From JAHIZC01 sp043813305 (GTDB taxonomy: Bacteria; Omnitrophota; Gorgyraeia; Gygaellales; Profunditerraquicolaceae), in the NCBI GenBank assembly GCA_043813305.1, contig JBDRLC010000037.1, forward strand, positions 1-42,136: a stretch of DNA of 42,136 nt. Reading direction: 5' to 3'. Made by a program: the position numbers and the translations under genes. The notes below the pieces were generated by a model. The model was not told the origin of the DNA. It worked only from the letters and a program-made list of their open reading frames with translations, and ran no database searches. Shown piece by piece: positions 1 to 7,489 of this stretch (position 1 is the stretch's first letter; each line of letters starts with the position of its first letter).

Positions 1-974
1 ACTGAATGCTTTAGCTGGACAATAAGCTCGTTACTCGATTCCTCAGTTATGCGGACATTAGGATCGCCAGCAGAAATCTTTTTTAATGCTTCAAAGACTT
101 CGGATAGCCCGAGAGCCAATTCCAGACTATAATCTTCTAACCGCTGCTCTGCATTTTTACGCTCAATAATCTCATTATTGAGATTTACCATTGATGTAGT
201 CTTTCTCTTTAAATCTACAACCATCTTATCAAATGCCCTGGAAAGCTGACCGATTTCATCCTTATCTTCTGTACCCACTTTGTAATCTAAATTACCGCTA
301 CCTACCATTTCTATCCCTTTCTGTAACCTGCGGAGCGGTCTTGTAATAGACAAAGAAATAATAATAGAAGATAATGCAGCTAAAAAAACTGATAATATCA
401 TTATAATAAATAAACTATGCTGAAGATTCTTAATAAGGGCATCTATTTTGGAAAATCTAGCATAAGGCTTTTCGTTAAGATAAACCACAAATGATTGTAA
501 TGAAACTATGAATTCTCCTTCGGCCTTATGGCCATCTTTCTCCTCTATTATTTCTGCTTCCTCTAGTCTAGCATTGCGAATTAGAGCCAGTATCCTATCA
601 GTAAGTGTTAGAAAAATCTGTTCATTTTTCTGAACATTCAACCAAACATCTTTGTCCTCTTTTACTATTAAATTGCTTATCTTTTCTTCGTAATTACCTA
701 AAAGTGATCTATTTTCAAAGAATTCTAAAACTAACGTATTATAATCTTCACCAAGTTTAGCTTTTAATAACGCAAGGTCGATAATATTACGCATCTCATG
801 AGCAACAGATTGCATTTGAGAAGAATATTCTATAGTTCTAATAAGGGAGCGTAATATATCATTTGCCATTCCAATTCTATTAAGTGTATAAATATTAAAT
901 CCCACTATGCAGATTAGTAAAATTATAATTGTAGCAAAGCCAAAAAGCTGTCTTGATTGAACAGTTGTTTTCAT
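1..974 (-). CDS. HAMP-domain sensor protein, probable histidine kinase (C-terminus beyond window)
   Basis: N-terminal ~324 residues of a membrane sensor, read from ATG at 974 and cut by the window edge. Visible are a first transmembrane segment (about residues 10-30), an extracytoplasmic helical region (31-185), a second transmembrane segment (187-210) and a HAMP linker (211-262, with TRPLRRLQKGIEMVG and DEIGQLSRAFDKMV). A coiled-coil and a second HAMP-like stretch follow (about 280-322, ALKKISAGDPNVRI). The kinase core is not in the window, so a chemoreceptor or diguanylate cyclase output cannot be excluded; the double-HAMP layout is most common in sensor histidine kinases. A usable Shine-Dalgarno (AGGA, 8 nt before ATG) supports the start. 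It lies downstream of two response-regulator genes, which may be its partners. Confidence 0.8.
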   Translation of the reverse strand, partial: MKTTVQSRQLFGFATIIILLICIVGFNIYTLNRIGMANDILRSLIRTIEYSSQMQSVAHEMRNIIDLALLKAKLGEDYNTLVLEFFENRSLLGNYEEKISNLIVKEDKDVWLNVQKNEQIFLTLTDRILALIRNARLEEAEIIEEKDGHKAEGEFIVSLQSFVVYLNEKPYARFSKIDALIKNLQHSLFIIMILSVFLAALSSIIISLSITRPLRRLQKGIEMVGSGNLDYKVGTEDKDEIGQLSRAFDKMVVDLKRKTTSMVNLNNEIIERKNAEQRLEDYSLELALGLSEVFEALKKISAGDPNVRITEESSNELIVQLKHS

Positions 975-1031
975 GCTGTATTCCTGTTTAATTTATTCAT
1001 AACCATATTTTTTTCAATTCTATAGTGGTTA

Positions 1032-1242
1032 TTACTTACTGAGCTCTTTTACAGCGGTGTAGAAATTTTTGAAGATGTCCCACCTGCCGATTACTCCTAA
1101 CAATTTGTTCCCCTCAAAAAACAGTGACGGTATACAGATTCTTATATTGTACCGAAGCGATAATCTGATTCAGCGCGGTATTCTTCTTTATGCTTTCGAT
1201 ATCAGCAGGCATTATAAACTTTACTGCGGGATTAAAGGTTAT
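1032..1242 (-). pseudogene. Frameshifted remnant of a CBS-domain protein
   Basis: Two minus-strand reading frames join into a recognisable CBS domain. The first frame reads FIMPADIESIKKNTALNQ and IIASVQYKNLYTVTVF, then hits TGA at 1116-1114. One base out of phase, the reading continues as EGNKLLGVIGRWDIFKNFYT to a TAA at 1034-1032. The break coincides with a run of six T (minus strand; plus-strand A-run 1116-1121), and five T would restore VTVFEGNKLLGVIG. No convincing 5' part is visible toward 1316, so the gene is also truncated. It may be a decaying gene or a homopolymer sequencing error in a short CBS protein. It sits between a response regulator and the sensor gene. The plus-strand reading frame over the same DNA is its shadow. 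Confidence 0.6.
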
Positions 1243-1315
1243 AGAAATATAAAGGCAATAAACAGGGGGCTTTAAAGAAACAATACTTGGTTAACTTATT
1301 TTTATAAAAAGATTT

Positions 1316-1708
1316 CTACCTACTGCTGAATATTCTTTCTATTTTTGAAATAAGCATATCTGTGTTTACCGGTTTTGTGATATAGTCTAACACTCCTAAT
1401 TTATAGGCCTTAAGCCTATCTAAATCTTTAGATAGAGCAGAAAGGATAATCAGCGGTATGCGCTCTCCGACAGGATCATCATTAAGCATTTGGCAAACCT
1501 CTAGGCCTCCGATATGCGGCATAATCATATCAAGAATTATTATATCGGGTTTGAAGCTATGTACCTTAGATATAATATCCCTTGCGTTGGATAACGTTAA
1601 GACTGCATAGTTGCCTCTCTCTTGCAAATTTAATTTCATTAAACTGAGGAATGCAACTTCATCATCAACCAACATTACTTTTCTCTTTTCTTTCTTAATA
1701 TTCTCCAT
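1316..1708 (-). CDS. Single-domain response regulator (CheY-like receiver)
   Basis: The 130-residue protein is essentially one receiver domain. It shows the acidic pair (VMLVDDE), the phospho-acceptor Asp in DIIILDMIMP, the switch Ser in LIILSAL and the Lys in DYITKPV. There is no DNA-binding or enzymatic output domain, so it probably signals by protein contact or phospho-relay. It is one of two stand-alone receivers just upstream of a HAMP sensor and downstream of the pilin genes, which suggests a shared phosphorelay, possibly acting on pili; that link is positional only. The ATG start has no clear Shine-Dalgarno. Confidence 0.88.
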   Translation of the reverse strand: MENIKKEKRKVMLVDDEVAFLSLMKLNLQERGNYAVLTLSNARDIISKVHSFKPDIIILDMIMPHIGGLEVCQMLNDDPVGERIPLIILSALSKDLDRLKAYKLGVLDYITKPVNTDMLISKIERIFSSR

Positions 1709-1866
1709 AATCTTTAAAATATAATATTATTTTTGTGGTCTTTTCGATTTGCTGCCATTTCTTACTAAATATCAAGTATTATGAAAAATCTAAAATAGAA
1801 AGCTAAATAAAATTTGTTTATATCGTTCATTTAGAAATAAGATTTTCTATTTACAGTAAATAGATC

Positions 1867-2253
1867 TTAATTGCTCTCTTGATTTATGTTTTTCTCGATG
1901 CAATCGATAAGCTCTTCTGTGGTTGCCGGTTTAGCCAGGAAATGATGACCACCGATAATGCCATCTTCTTTCTCTACCTCGCTTTTATTTACGATTGCAG
2001 TTAAAAACACTACTGGAATATTTTTAGTTTTATTGTCATCCTTTAATTTACGCATTACCTCCCCACCCGAGATGTCTGGCATTAACATATCTAATAAAAT
2101 TAAATCCGGCTTGAACTTCTTAGCAGCGGCAAATCCTTCTGATCCTCTGTTTACCGTCATAACTTTATAATTCCCTTCTTCTTCAAGATTCAACTTCAAT
2201 AATTCTGTAAAACTTTCCTCATCATCGATTATCAATATTCTTTTTTCACTCAC
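1867..2253 (-). CDS. Single-domain response regulator (CheY-like receiver)
   Basis: A 128-residue receiver domain with no output domain. Conserved positions are the DDE acidic pocket (ILIIDDEESF), phospho-acceptor Asp in LILLDMLMP, Thr in VVFLTAI and Lys in FLAKPAT. The loop between Thr and Lys is unusual (EKEDGIIGGHHF), with a His pair where most receivers have an A/G-rich turn. The start is GTG, preceded by a strong AAAGGGAGGG ribosome site. A sigma70-like promoter at 2432-2461 lies about 180 nt upstream, so this gene probably begins the transcript that continues into the second receiver and the sensor. Confidence 0.88.
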   Translation of the reverse strand: MSEKRILIIDDEESFTELLKLNLEEEGNYKVMTVNRGSEGFAAAKKFKPDLILLDMLMPDISGGEVMRKLKDDNKTKNIPVVFLTAIVNKSEVEKEDGIIGGHHFLAKPATTEELIDCIEKNINQESN

Positions 2254-2431
2254 GCGAGCACCCTCCCTTTAAGCTAATAAATAAATTAATTGACATTTTA
2301 CTAAACAGATTGAAAAATATTGCATTACAAAATAACTACAATTTTAGATTCATTGTACCGAGATGAGGAATATTCAAGGTAATAATTCCATAAACATACT
2401 TTTTATGCTTCAGTCTTAATGCAGCTATAAT

Positions 2432-2461
2432 ATTATACCACTCCAAAGTTTGAAACGTCAA
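2432..2461 (-). promoter_or_regulatory. Sigma70-type promoter for the response-regulator genes
   Basis: Minus strand: -35 TTGACG (2456-2461), 18-bp spacer, -10 TATAAT (2432-2437). The -10 is a perfect match and the -35 matches five of six. The implied leader to the GTG at 2253 is about 170 nt. The rest of the 2254-2606 gap holds a tRNA-like relic (2491-2554) and otherwise AT-rich DNA without a reading frame I can support. Confidence 0.6.
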
Positions 2462-2490
2462 TTAAAATTTCCTAACGCAAAACTTAACCT

Positions 2491-2554
2491 GTTTGCGAAC
2501 GCGACGCCCTCCCCTGCCTACCGGCAGGCTGGCAGCTGAGCTACTGCCCCGCAG
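2491..2554 (-). other. tRNA-like relic containing a GC-rich palindrome
   Basis: On the minus strand the sequence begins like a tRNA: GGGGCAG, then TAGCTCAGCTGC, which matches the tRNA D-arm. Instead of an anticodon arm it has the palindrome CCTGCCGGTAGGCAGG (2513-2528), followed by a T-arm-like GTCGCGTTCGCAAAC. The 3' acceptor strand that should pair with GGGGCAG is missing, so it cannot be a working tRNA. It may be a tRNA fragment captured by a mobile repeat, or a repeat that resembles one by chance. Confidence 0.35.
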
Positions 2555-2606
2555 ATAAAATTTAGCATAATTTCACAAATTTGGCAAATAAAAAGGCAGG
2601 ATTAAA

Positions 2607-3203
2607 TCAGTTAGTAGAAACCGATGGCATCACAATTCTGGATTCCATACTCTCACAGGGATTATCTACGGATACAGCAATAGCAGGATCCCTGCAGGCA
2701 GTAACAGCAACTGTGACATTATTATGATCAAGTTGACCGGGGTCATTGGGTTTAGTAGCAGTAAAATCATCGATTAGGCCTCTGGTGAAAACCTGTGTTC
2801 CACCAGTACAAACACACGATGTATCACACCCTTCGCCAAAAAGCATTTCAAAATTAGTTTTATCAAACCTATAACAAACCCAGGCATTAGCACCGTCATC
2901 TCTTATCCCATTGTCATTGGTATCTATATAAACCCTGATGGTTTTCCACGATGCATCCTCACTTAGACTTACCACCATATCATCCCCATCAATAAACTCA
3001 TTCCCAATGGCTCTGGAAATCCGCTTATTCATATGCTCTATAACTAGAAATATCTCGGCCTGTAACTGCGAACGGACAGTCGAATTTATAGCATGATGAC
3101 GACTGAAAATACTTATACTGCTCACCCCTAAAACGATTACCGATAATAAACCTATGGCAATTAATAATTCCAGGAGGGTAATCCCTTGTTTCTTTAAGGT
3201 CAT
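2607..3203 (-). CDS. Prepilin-like protein, PilW/GspJ type
   Basis: 198 residues. The short leader MTLKKQG ends at a prepilin-peptidase site (G before ITLLELLIAIG, with Glu at +5), followed by the hydrophobic helix of type IV pilins and pseudopilins. The remainder has several cysteines (CDTSCVC), probably disulphide-bonded outside the membrane. Length and position as the last and largest minor pilin fit a PilW/GspJ-like tip subunit. It follows the PilV-like gene by 9 nt and ends the pilin unit. Minor-pilin subtype is inferred from order and size. Confidence 0.8.
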   Translation of the reverse strand: MTLKKQGITLLELLIAIGLLSVIVLGVSSISIFSRHHAINSTVRSQLQAEIFLVIEHMNKRISRAIGNEFIDGDDMVVSLSEDASWKTIRVYIDTNDNGIRDDGANAWVCYRFDKTNFEMLFGEGCDTSCVCTGGTQVFTRGLIDDFTATKPNDPGQLDHNNVTVAVTACRDPAIAVSVDNPCESMESRIVMPSVSTN

Positions 3204-3212
3204 GCTGATGAT

Positions 3213-3629
3213 TTATTCTGAAGGATTAGGCAATTGGATAGTCAGTACTACGCGTCGTAAATCAGTATTTAAAACAGGGTTGATGTTATAAATCGGAGTC
3301 CAGGTGATACTACCACTACCGATATTCTTGGCTCCGGGACATCCGGTACTACCGTCATTCCCTAAACAATTACTACTCAAGGTCCAGGTATCCTCGTTTA
3401 CATCCATCTGTAAAGGGTCTAAAAAGTCTTTTCCCAGTTCTCCGCCTGCCCCTCGGCTAGCCCTATGCACTGCTAATCTTTTCCCTGAAATAACAAGGCT
3501 ACTAAGGCCGCCTAATGTAACCACTAGAATGAGCAGTGAAATCAAAACTTCCAATAAAGTAAAACCCATTGGATAAGCCTGATGTTTTGTTTTTTTTGAC
3601 TTATCCAACGGGTTTTCTCTTTGATTCAT
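3213..3629 (-). CDS. Prepilin-like protein, PilV/GspI type
   Basis: 138 residues with a long 22-residue basic leader (MNQRENPLDKSKKTKHQAY...) ending at MG before FTLLEVLISLLIL, a canonical prepilin cleavage and N-methylation motif with Glu5. The short soluble domain contains a possible disulphide pair (NCLGNDGSTGC). It lies 5 nt downstream of the second pilin gene and 9 nt upstream of the PilW-like gene. Together with them it probably forms the initiating tip complex of the pilus or pseudopilus. Confidence 0.8.
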   Translation of the reverse strand: MNQRENPLDKSKKTKHQAYPMGFTLLEVLISLLILVVTLGGLSSLVISGKRLAVHRASRGAGGELGKDFLDPLQMDVNEDTWTLSSNCLGNDGSTGCPGAKNIGSGSITWTPIYNINPVLNTDLRRVVLTIQLPNPSE

Positions 3630-3634
3630 ATATT

Positions 3635-4048
3635 CTACGGACAGCTGCCACCTTCTACCGGTTCAGTGTCAGTATTTTGCATACTCCAGGTATCAGTGAC
3701 ATCCTGCGAATTGGTAGCTTGTGCGCACGCAGAAAAAGGTGCAGGTCCATAAACTTCTGTTTTATACTGCCAATTAAGGTTGCCTCCTGACTGAATCGCA
3801 AGTTTTAAAAATGAATTGATATTACCGATTTCTTCCGGTACGCTTGCCCCGGCACTATCATAATATTGACCGTACTCCATGAAATAAATTCTCTCAGCAG
3901 CAATAATCAGCTCTAAGTTTCCTTCTGCTTCTCGGTCTAATGCACTTTGTCTTACGCCGCTATAATTAATATAACCTATGCTCGCAAGCGTAGCCAAAAT
4001 TATCAACACAATCAATATCTCTAATAGGCTAAAAGCGCTATTTTTCAT
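3635..4048 (-). CDS. Type IV prepilin-like protein (second pilin)
   Basis: I start this gene at ATG 4048, not at the longer frame start at 4144. The product then begins MKNSAFSLLEILIVLII, a short leader directly before the pilin helix. A GGAG ribosome site lies 11 nt upstream and the upstream pilin gene ends 5 nt away; the longer frame would add 32 Arg/Cys-rich residues overlapping that gene. The residue before the cleavage point is Ala where Gly is usual, so processing may be less efficient. The body resembles the neighbouring pilin (alpha1 helix plus a short beta domain), consistent with an old duplication. Confidence 0.82.
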   Translation of the reverse strand: MKNSAFSLLEILIVLIILATLASIGYINYSGVRQSALDREAEGNLELIIAAERIYFMEYGQYYDSAGASVPEEIGNINSFLKLAIQSGGNLNWQYKTEVYGPAPFSACAQATNSQDVTDTWSMQNTDTEPVEGGSCP

Positions 4049-4053
4049 ACAAT

Positions 4054-4449
4054 TCAGCTCCATTGTCCGTCTGTACTTAAAGCAATAGTGCCACCGCCTC
4101 CTTGCGGATCTTTTCCTCCTGCAGTACATCTGGTAGCAGTGCAACTGCCGTTAGCAGTATCGCATGAATAACCGTAAAAGAAACCAGTGTTGGTACACGC
4201 TGAACCAGTGGTGGGTAATCCGGTAGAATATTCACTATTTAAGTTAGCCATGGTACCAAAATCTGGATTGTTATCTTGCTGATATGATTGTTGGAGAACG
4301 CGTAAAGTACCAAGATTTGCTCTTGCTTCAGCAGCACGGCCTCTTTCAATTACGGCTGTATACTGCACAAAACCCAAAGTAGCCAGTATTCCGACTATGA
4401 CAAGCACTACCATTAACTCTAACAGCGTAAAACCATTATTTCTTCCCAT
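4054..4449 (-). CDS. Probable major type IV prepilin
   Basis: 131 residues: leader MGRNNG, then FTLLELMVVLVIVGILATLG, a textbook prepilin N-terminus with Glu5. A compact C-terminal domain holds two cysteine pairs (CTNTGFFYGYSC, CTATRC) and a GGKDPQGGGG turn. It has its own consensus promoter at 4494-4521 and an excellent AGAAGGAGGTG ribosome site 8 nt from ATG, the best translation signal among the pilus genes. This suggests the abundant fibre subunit. The DPQGGGG region reappears as EPQGSGGG in the giant pilin fusion at 31222-33096, so the two share the whole pilin fold and not only the N-terminal helix. Confidence 0.88.
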   Translation of the reverse strand: MGRNNGFTLLELMVVLVIVGILATLGFVQYTAVIERGRAAEARANLGTLRVLQQSYQQDNNPDFGTMANLNSEYSTGLPTTGSACTNTGFFYGYSCDTANGSCTATRCTAGGKDPQGGGGTIALSTDGQWS

Positions 4450-4493
4450 CTTTTACACCTCCTTCTATAAGTTAGTAAATCTATATAAAATTT

Positions 4494-4521
4494 ATTATAC
4501 CTGATTTTTGCATTAGGTCAA
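4494..4521 (-). promoter_or_regulatory. Sigma70-type promoter for the prepilin genes
   Basis: Minus strand: -35 TTGACC (4516-4521), 16-bp spacer, -10 TATAAT (4494-4499), about 45 nt upstream of the major prepilin ATG. It sits in the 80-nt gap after pilC, so the pilins can be expressed independently of, and more strongly than, the machinery genes. Confidence 0.7.
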
Positions 4522-4529
4522 ATGTTTTT

Positions 4530-5765
4530 TTATCCTGCCAGCTGAGATATCTGGAATATCGGCAAAAACATCCCTACAACCATAATGCCTATAGCTATTC
4601 CCAAGACAACGATCATCATCGGTTCAAAGAGCGATGTCAAACGGATCAAAAAAGTATCAATATATTCTTGATAATATGTGTTCAGCCTTTTAAACATAAT
4701 CGATAATTCCCCGATCTCCTCTCCCGTAGCTATCATCTGTACCGACATCGGGTCGAAAAAACCGCTCTTTTCTAAAGGTTGGTTCAGCGGCTTACCATCA
4801 CGGACATCATCCTTAACCTTGCTTATAATCTCTTCCGCTGTAATACTACCGACGCTACGCTCGGCGATTTCTAAAGAATATAGAATCGGAACGCCGCTCT
4901 CAATCAAGGTGGCCATTTCCGAGGTGAACCTCTCAAAGATTATTGTCCGGAAAAAATCGCCTAAAAGCGGTAGGCTAAAAAGGAATTTTTCCCAATTTCT
5001 TCTGCCTTCCTTTGTTTTTACATACGCGCGAAAAGTAAAATGACTGCCGATAATCAAAAAAATGATTATAAATTTATATTTTATCAGGAAACCGCTAACT
5101 GCGATAATCGTTCTGGTCAGGGGATGCAAAGTAATTTTAAATGTACTAAATAACTCTGCGAATTTAGGGATTATCCCAAGGGCCATAAACATCAAAGCGC
5201 ATACAGCGATTATAGAAAGGATGATCGGATAAAGAGCGGCGGAGACTACTTTTCTTCTGAATGCAGCTTTCCTCTCTAAATATCCTGCCAGCCGGTTCAG
5301 CACCAATGCCAAACTTCCCGAAGCCTCGCCGCTTTCTACCAAATTAACCCATAATTTTGAAAAGATATTTGAGTGTTTAGTCATCGCCTCATGAAAACTA
5401 AAGCCCGACTCCATCTTCTTCGCTAAATCCCGTATCACGCTTTGAAGCCTACGGCTGGAGACTTGCTTGGAGATTATCTCCAGGCTTCTAAGAATAGTTA
5501 CGCCTGCCCCAAGAAGCGTGGCCAACTGCCTACAAAAAAGAACCAGATCATCCCTGGTAATCCTGCCGTGGCTTAGCCTAAATTTTACTTTAGGGGCTGT
5601 TTGTACAGATTCACTGATACCCTCTTTACGTTCTTGAAAGATGCTTACTACAATCAAATTTTGAGCCTGAAGCTTTTTCGTTAACTCTTCCTGTGTCAAA
5701 GCATCTTCCGCCCCGCTCTTTTTTATTCCTTTTTTATCTCTGGCTATATAAAAGAACTTCGGCAT
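4530..5765 (-). CDS. pilC: PilC/GspF inner-membrane platform protein
   Basis: 411 residues, the usual length for the family. It has an N-terminal MPKFFYIARDKKGIKKSG extension and two copies of the T2SSF domain, recognisable as FCRQLATLLGAGVTILRSLE and FTSEMATLIESGVPILYSLE. Three hydrophobic segments are present: about residues 175-200, 220-245, and the C-terminal MMIVVLGIAIGIMVVGMFLP. The protein forms the membrane platform that couples the assembly ATPase to pilin extraction. Its ATG shares one base with the pilB stop codon, indicating translational coupling. Confidence 0.95.
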   Translation of the reverse strand: MPKFFYIARDKKGIKKSGAEDALTQEELTKKLQAQNLIVVSIFQERKEGISESVQTAPKVKFRLSHGRITRDDLVLFCRQLATLLGAGVTILRSLEIISKQVSSRRLQSVIRDLAKKMESGFSFHEAMTKHSNIFSKLWVNLVESGEASGSLALVLNRLAGYLERKAAFRRKVVSAALYPIILSIIAVCALMFMALGIIPKFAELFSTFKITLHPLTRTIIAVSGFLIKYKFIIIFLIIGSHFTFRAYVKTKEGRRNWEKFLFSLPLLGDFFRTIIFERFTSEMATLIESGVPILYSLEIAERSVGSITAEEIISKVKDDVRDGKPLNQPLEKSGFFDPMSVQMIATGEEIGELSIMFKRLNTYYQEYIDTFLIRLTSLFEPMMIVVLGIAIGIMVVGMFLPIFQISQLAG

Positions 5766-7489
5766 CAGTCTCCTCCTAAGGCAATGGAGAAAACTTCTTC
5801 TAAAGAAGTTACGCCTTCTTCCACTTTTTTTATCCCCGATTCATAAAGTGTCTGCATTCCCGAAGCCCTAGCTGCTTCTCTCATCTTCATAACCGACTCT
5901 TTACTGTTTATTAATTGCCTCATCTGCTCATCGACAACCAGAACTTCCGCAACACAGATCCTGCCTTTATAGCCGGTATTATTACACTTTGCACATCCTT
6001 TTGCTCCATAGATCAATTCTGCCTTTAAGGTTATGTTTTTTAATTGTTCCTTACTTGGTTCAAAAGCCTTTTTGCATTCAGGACATAATTTTCTTACTAA
6101 TCTTTGGGCTACGACTAACAAAAGTGAAGGCGCAAGTATATAGTTTTCAACTCCAATATCGATCAATCTGGTCACTGCCGAAACTGAATCGTTAGTATGA
6201 AGAGTGCTTAATACCAAGTGCCCGGTTAAAGCGGCCCGGGCACAGATCTGCGCGGTTTCCAGATCCCTGACTTCACCGACTAACATAATATCCGGATCCT
6301 GCCTAAGGAAGCTACGCAGTGACGCAGAAAATGTAAGGCCTATCTCTGGTTTTATCTGAACCTGATTTATTCCGTCCAATTTATACTCAACAGGATCCTC
6401 GATGGTAATGATATTTCTAGTAGGATCCTTTATTTCGTTTAAAATAGCGTAAAGGGTAGTTGTTTTTCCGCTGCCCGTCGGACCAGTTAAGAATAGTAGG
6501 CCGTGAGGTGATTTTGCTGCCTTACGCATAACCTCAAGTTGTTTAGCATCAAAACCCAACTGGTTAATATCCAAGATAACCTTACTCCTATCAAGTAACC
6601 TTAAGACTACTTTTTCTCCGTATATCGTAGGCATTGTAGAGACTCGTATATCTATCGGTCGCTGAGCGATTCTTACTAAAAACGCGCCATCCTGAGGCAA
6701 ACGCTTCTCGGCTATATCTAATTTAGCCAATATCTTTACGCGGGATACAATCGCCAGAATTAAATGCCTTGAAGGCGGCGGTATTTCATAGAGCTTTCCG
6801 TCTATACGGTACCTTAAAGCAATCTTCTCCTTGAAAGGTTCGATATGTATATCCGAAGCTGATTCATCGATTGCCTGACGAATAATCAAATCTACTAATT
6901 TAACTACTGGCGCCTCTTCCGCCCTGGCTATCAACCTATCTAAACTTAACTCTTCTTCATCAAGCTTCTCTAGTTCAATATCCGGCATATTTCCGGCAGA
7001 AAGATCATAACTAGCATCTATCGCATTTTTAAACATTGCTGATTTACCGTAAAATTGCTCAATCGCCTTAGTAATATCGGACTTTGTGGCTACCACCTGG
7101 TTAATTTCGCAGTTAGTCAACTTTCTTAAGTTGTCTATCAGTAGAAGATCTAATGGATCGGTAACAGCAACAGTCAATGATTTCAAGGTTCTCGATAAAG
7201 GAATCACAACATTTTTAATTGCAAAATCCTGAGGGACGAGCTGCCCTAGATCTTGATCTATCGCCGGCCTGAGCATACCTGTACCTAAAGAGAAATAAGG
7301 AATTTTAAGCTGTTTGGCTAATACCGAAACCATCTGATCTTCGCTAATTATACCTAACTTAATCATTACTTCTCCCAAACGCCCTCCTTCCTGTCTCTGG
7401 ATGCTTATTGCTTTCTCTAGCTGTTGAGCGCTGATAACACCCTCTTTGACCAAAAGCTCTCCTAATCTCAAATATTGTTCTTTACCCAT
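5765..7489 (-). CDS. pilB: PilB/GspE assembly ATPase
   Basis: 574 residues. An N-terminal T2SSE_N (MshEN-like) domain covers about 1-150, followed by the hexameric secretion ATPase core. Motifs: Walker A GPTGSGKTTT (336-345), Asp box ITIEDPVEYK (361-370), Walker B IMLVGEVRD (401-409), His box LVLSTLHTNDS (425-435), and a tetracysteine zinc site (CPEC and CAKC, about 469-506). All catalytic positions are intact. It powers pilus or pseudopilus extension. It shares single bases with the secretin gene upstream and pilC downstream. No PilT retraction ATPase lies in the window. Confidence 0.96.
   Translation of the reverse strand: MGKEQYLRLGELLVKEGVISAQQLEKAISIQRQEGGRLGEVMIKLGIISEDQMVSVLAKQLKIPYFSLGTGMLRPAIDQDLGQLVPQDFAIKNVVIPLSRTLKSLTVAVTDPLDLLLIDNLRKLTNCEINQVVATKSDITKAIEQFYGKSAMFKNAIDASYDLSAGNMPDIELEKLDEEELSLDRLIARAEEAPVVKLVDLIIRQAIDESASDIHIEPFKEKIALRYRIDGKLYEIPPPSRHLILAIVSRVKILAKLDIAEKRLPQDGAFLVRIAQRPIDIRVSTMPTIYGEKVVLRLLDRSKVILDINQLGFDAKQLEVMRKAAKSPHGLLFLTGPTGSGKTTTLYAILNEIKDPTRNIITIEDPVEYKLDGINQVQIKPEIGLTFSASLRSFLRQDPDIMLVGEVRDLETAQICARAALTGHLVLSTLHTNDSVSAVTRLIDIGVENYILAPSLLLVVAQRLVRKLCPECKKAFEPSKEQLKNITLKAELIYGAKGCAKCNNTGYKGRICVAEVLVVDEQMRQLINSKESVMKMREAARASGMQTLYESGIKKVEEGVTSLEEVFSIALGGD

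Noticed and set aside
1847..1863. AT-only hairpin (CTATTTAC / GTAAATAG) just after a response-regulator stop
   Set aside because: It has no GC stem and no T-run in the direction of transcription, so I do not call it a terminator.
4049..4144. 32-residue N-terminal extension of the second pilin
   Set aside because: It is Arg/Cys-rich, lies within the upstream pilin gene in another frame, and would place the prepilin motif unusually far from the start.
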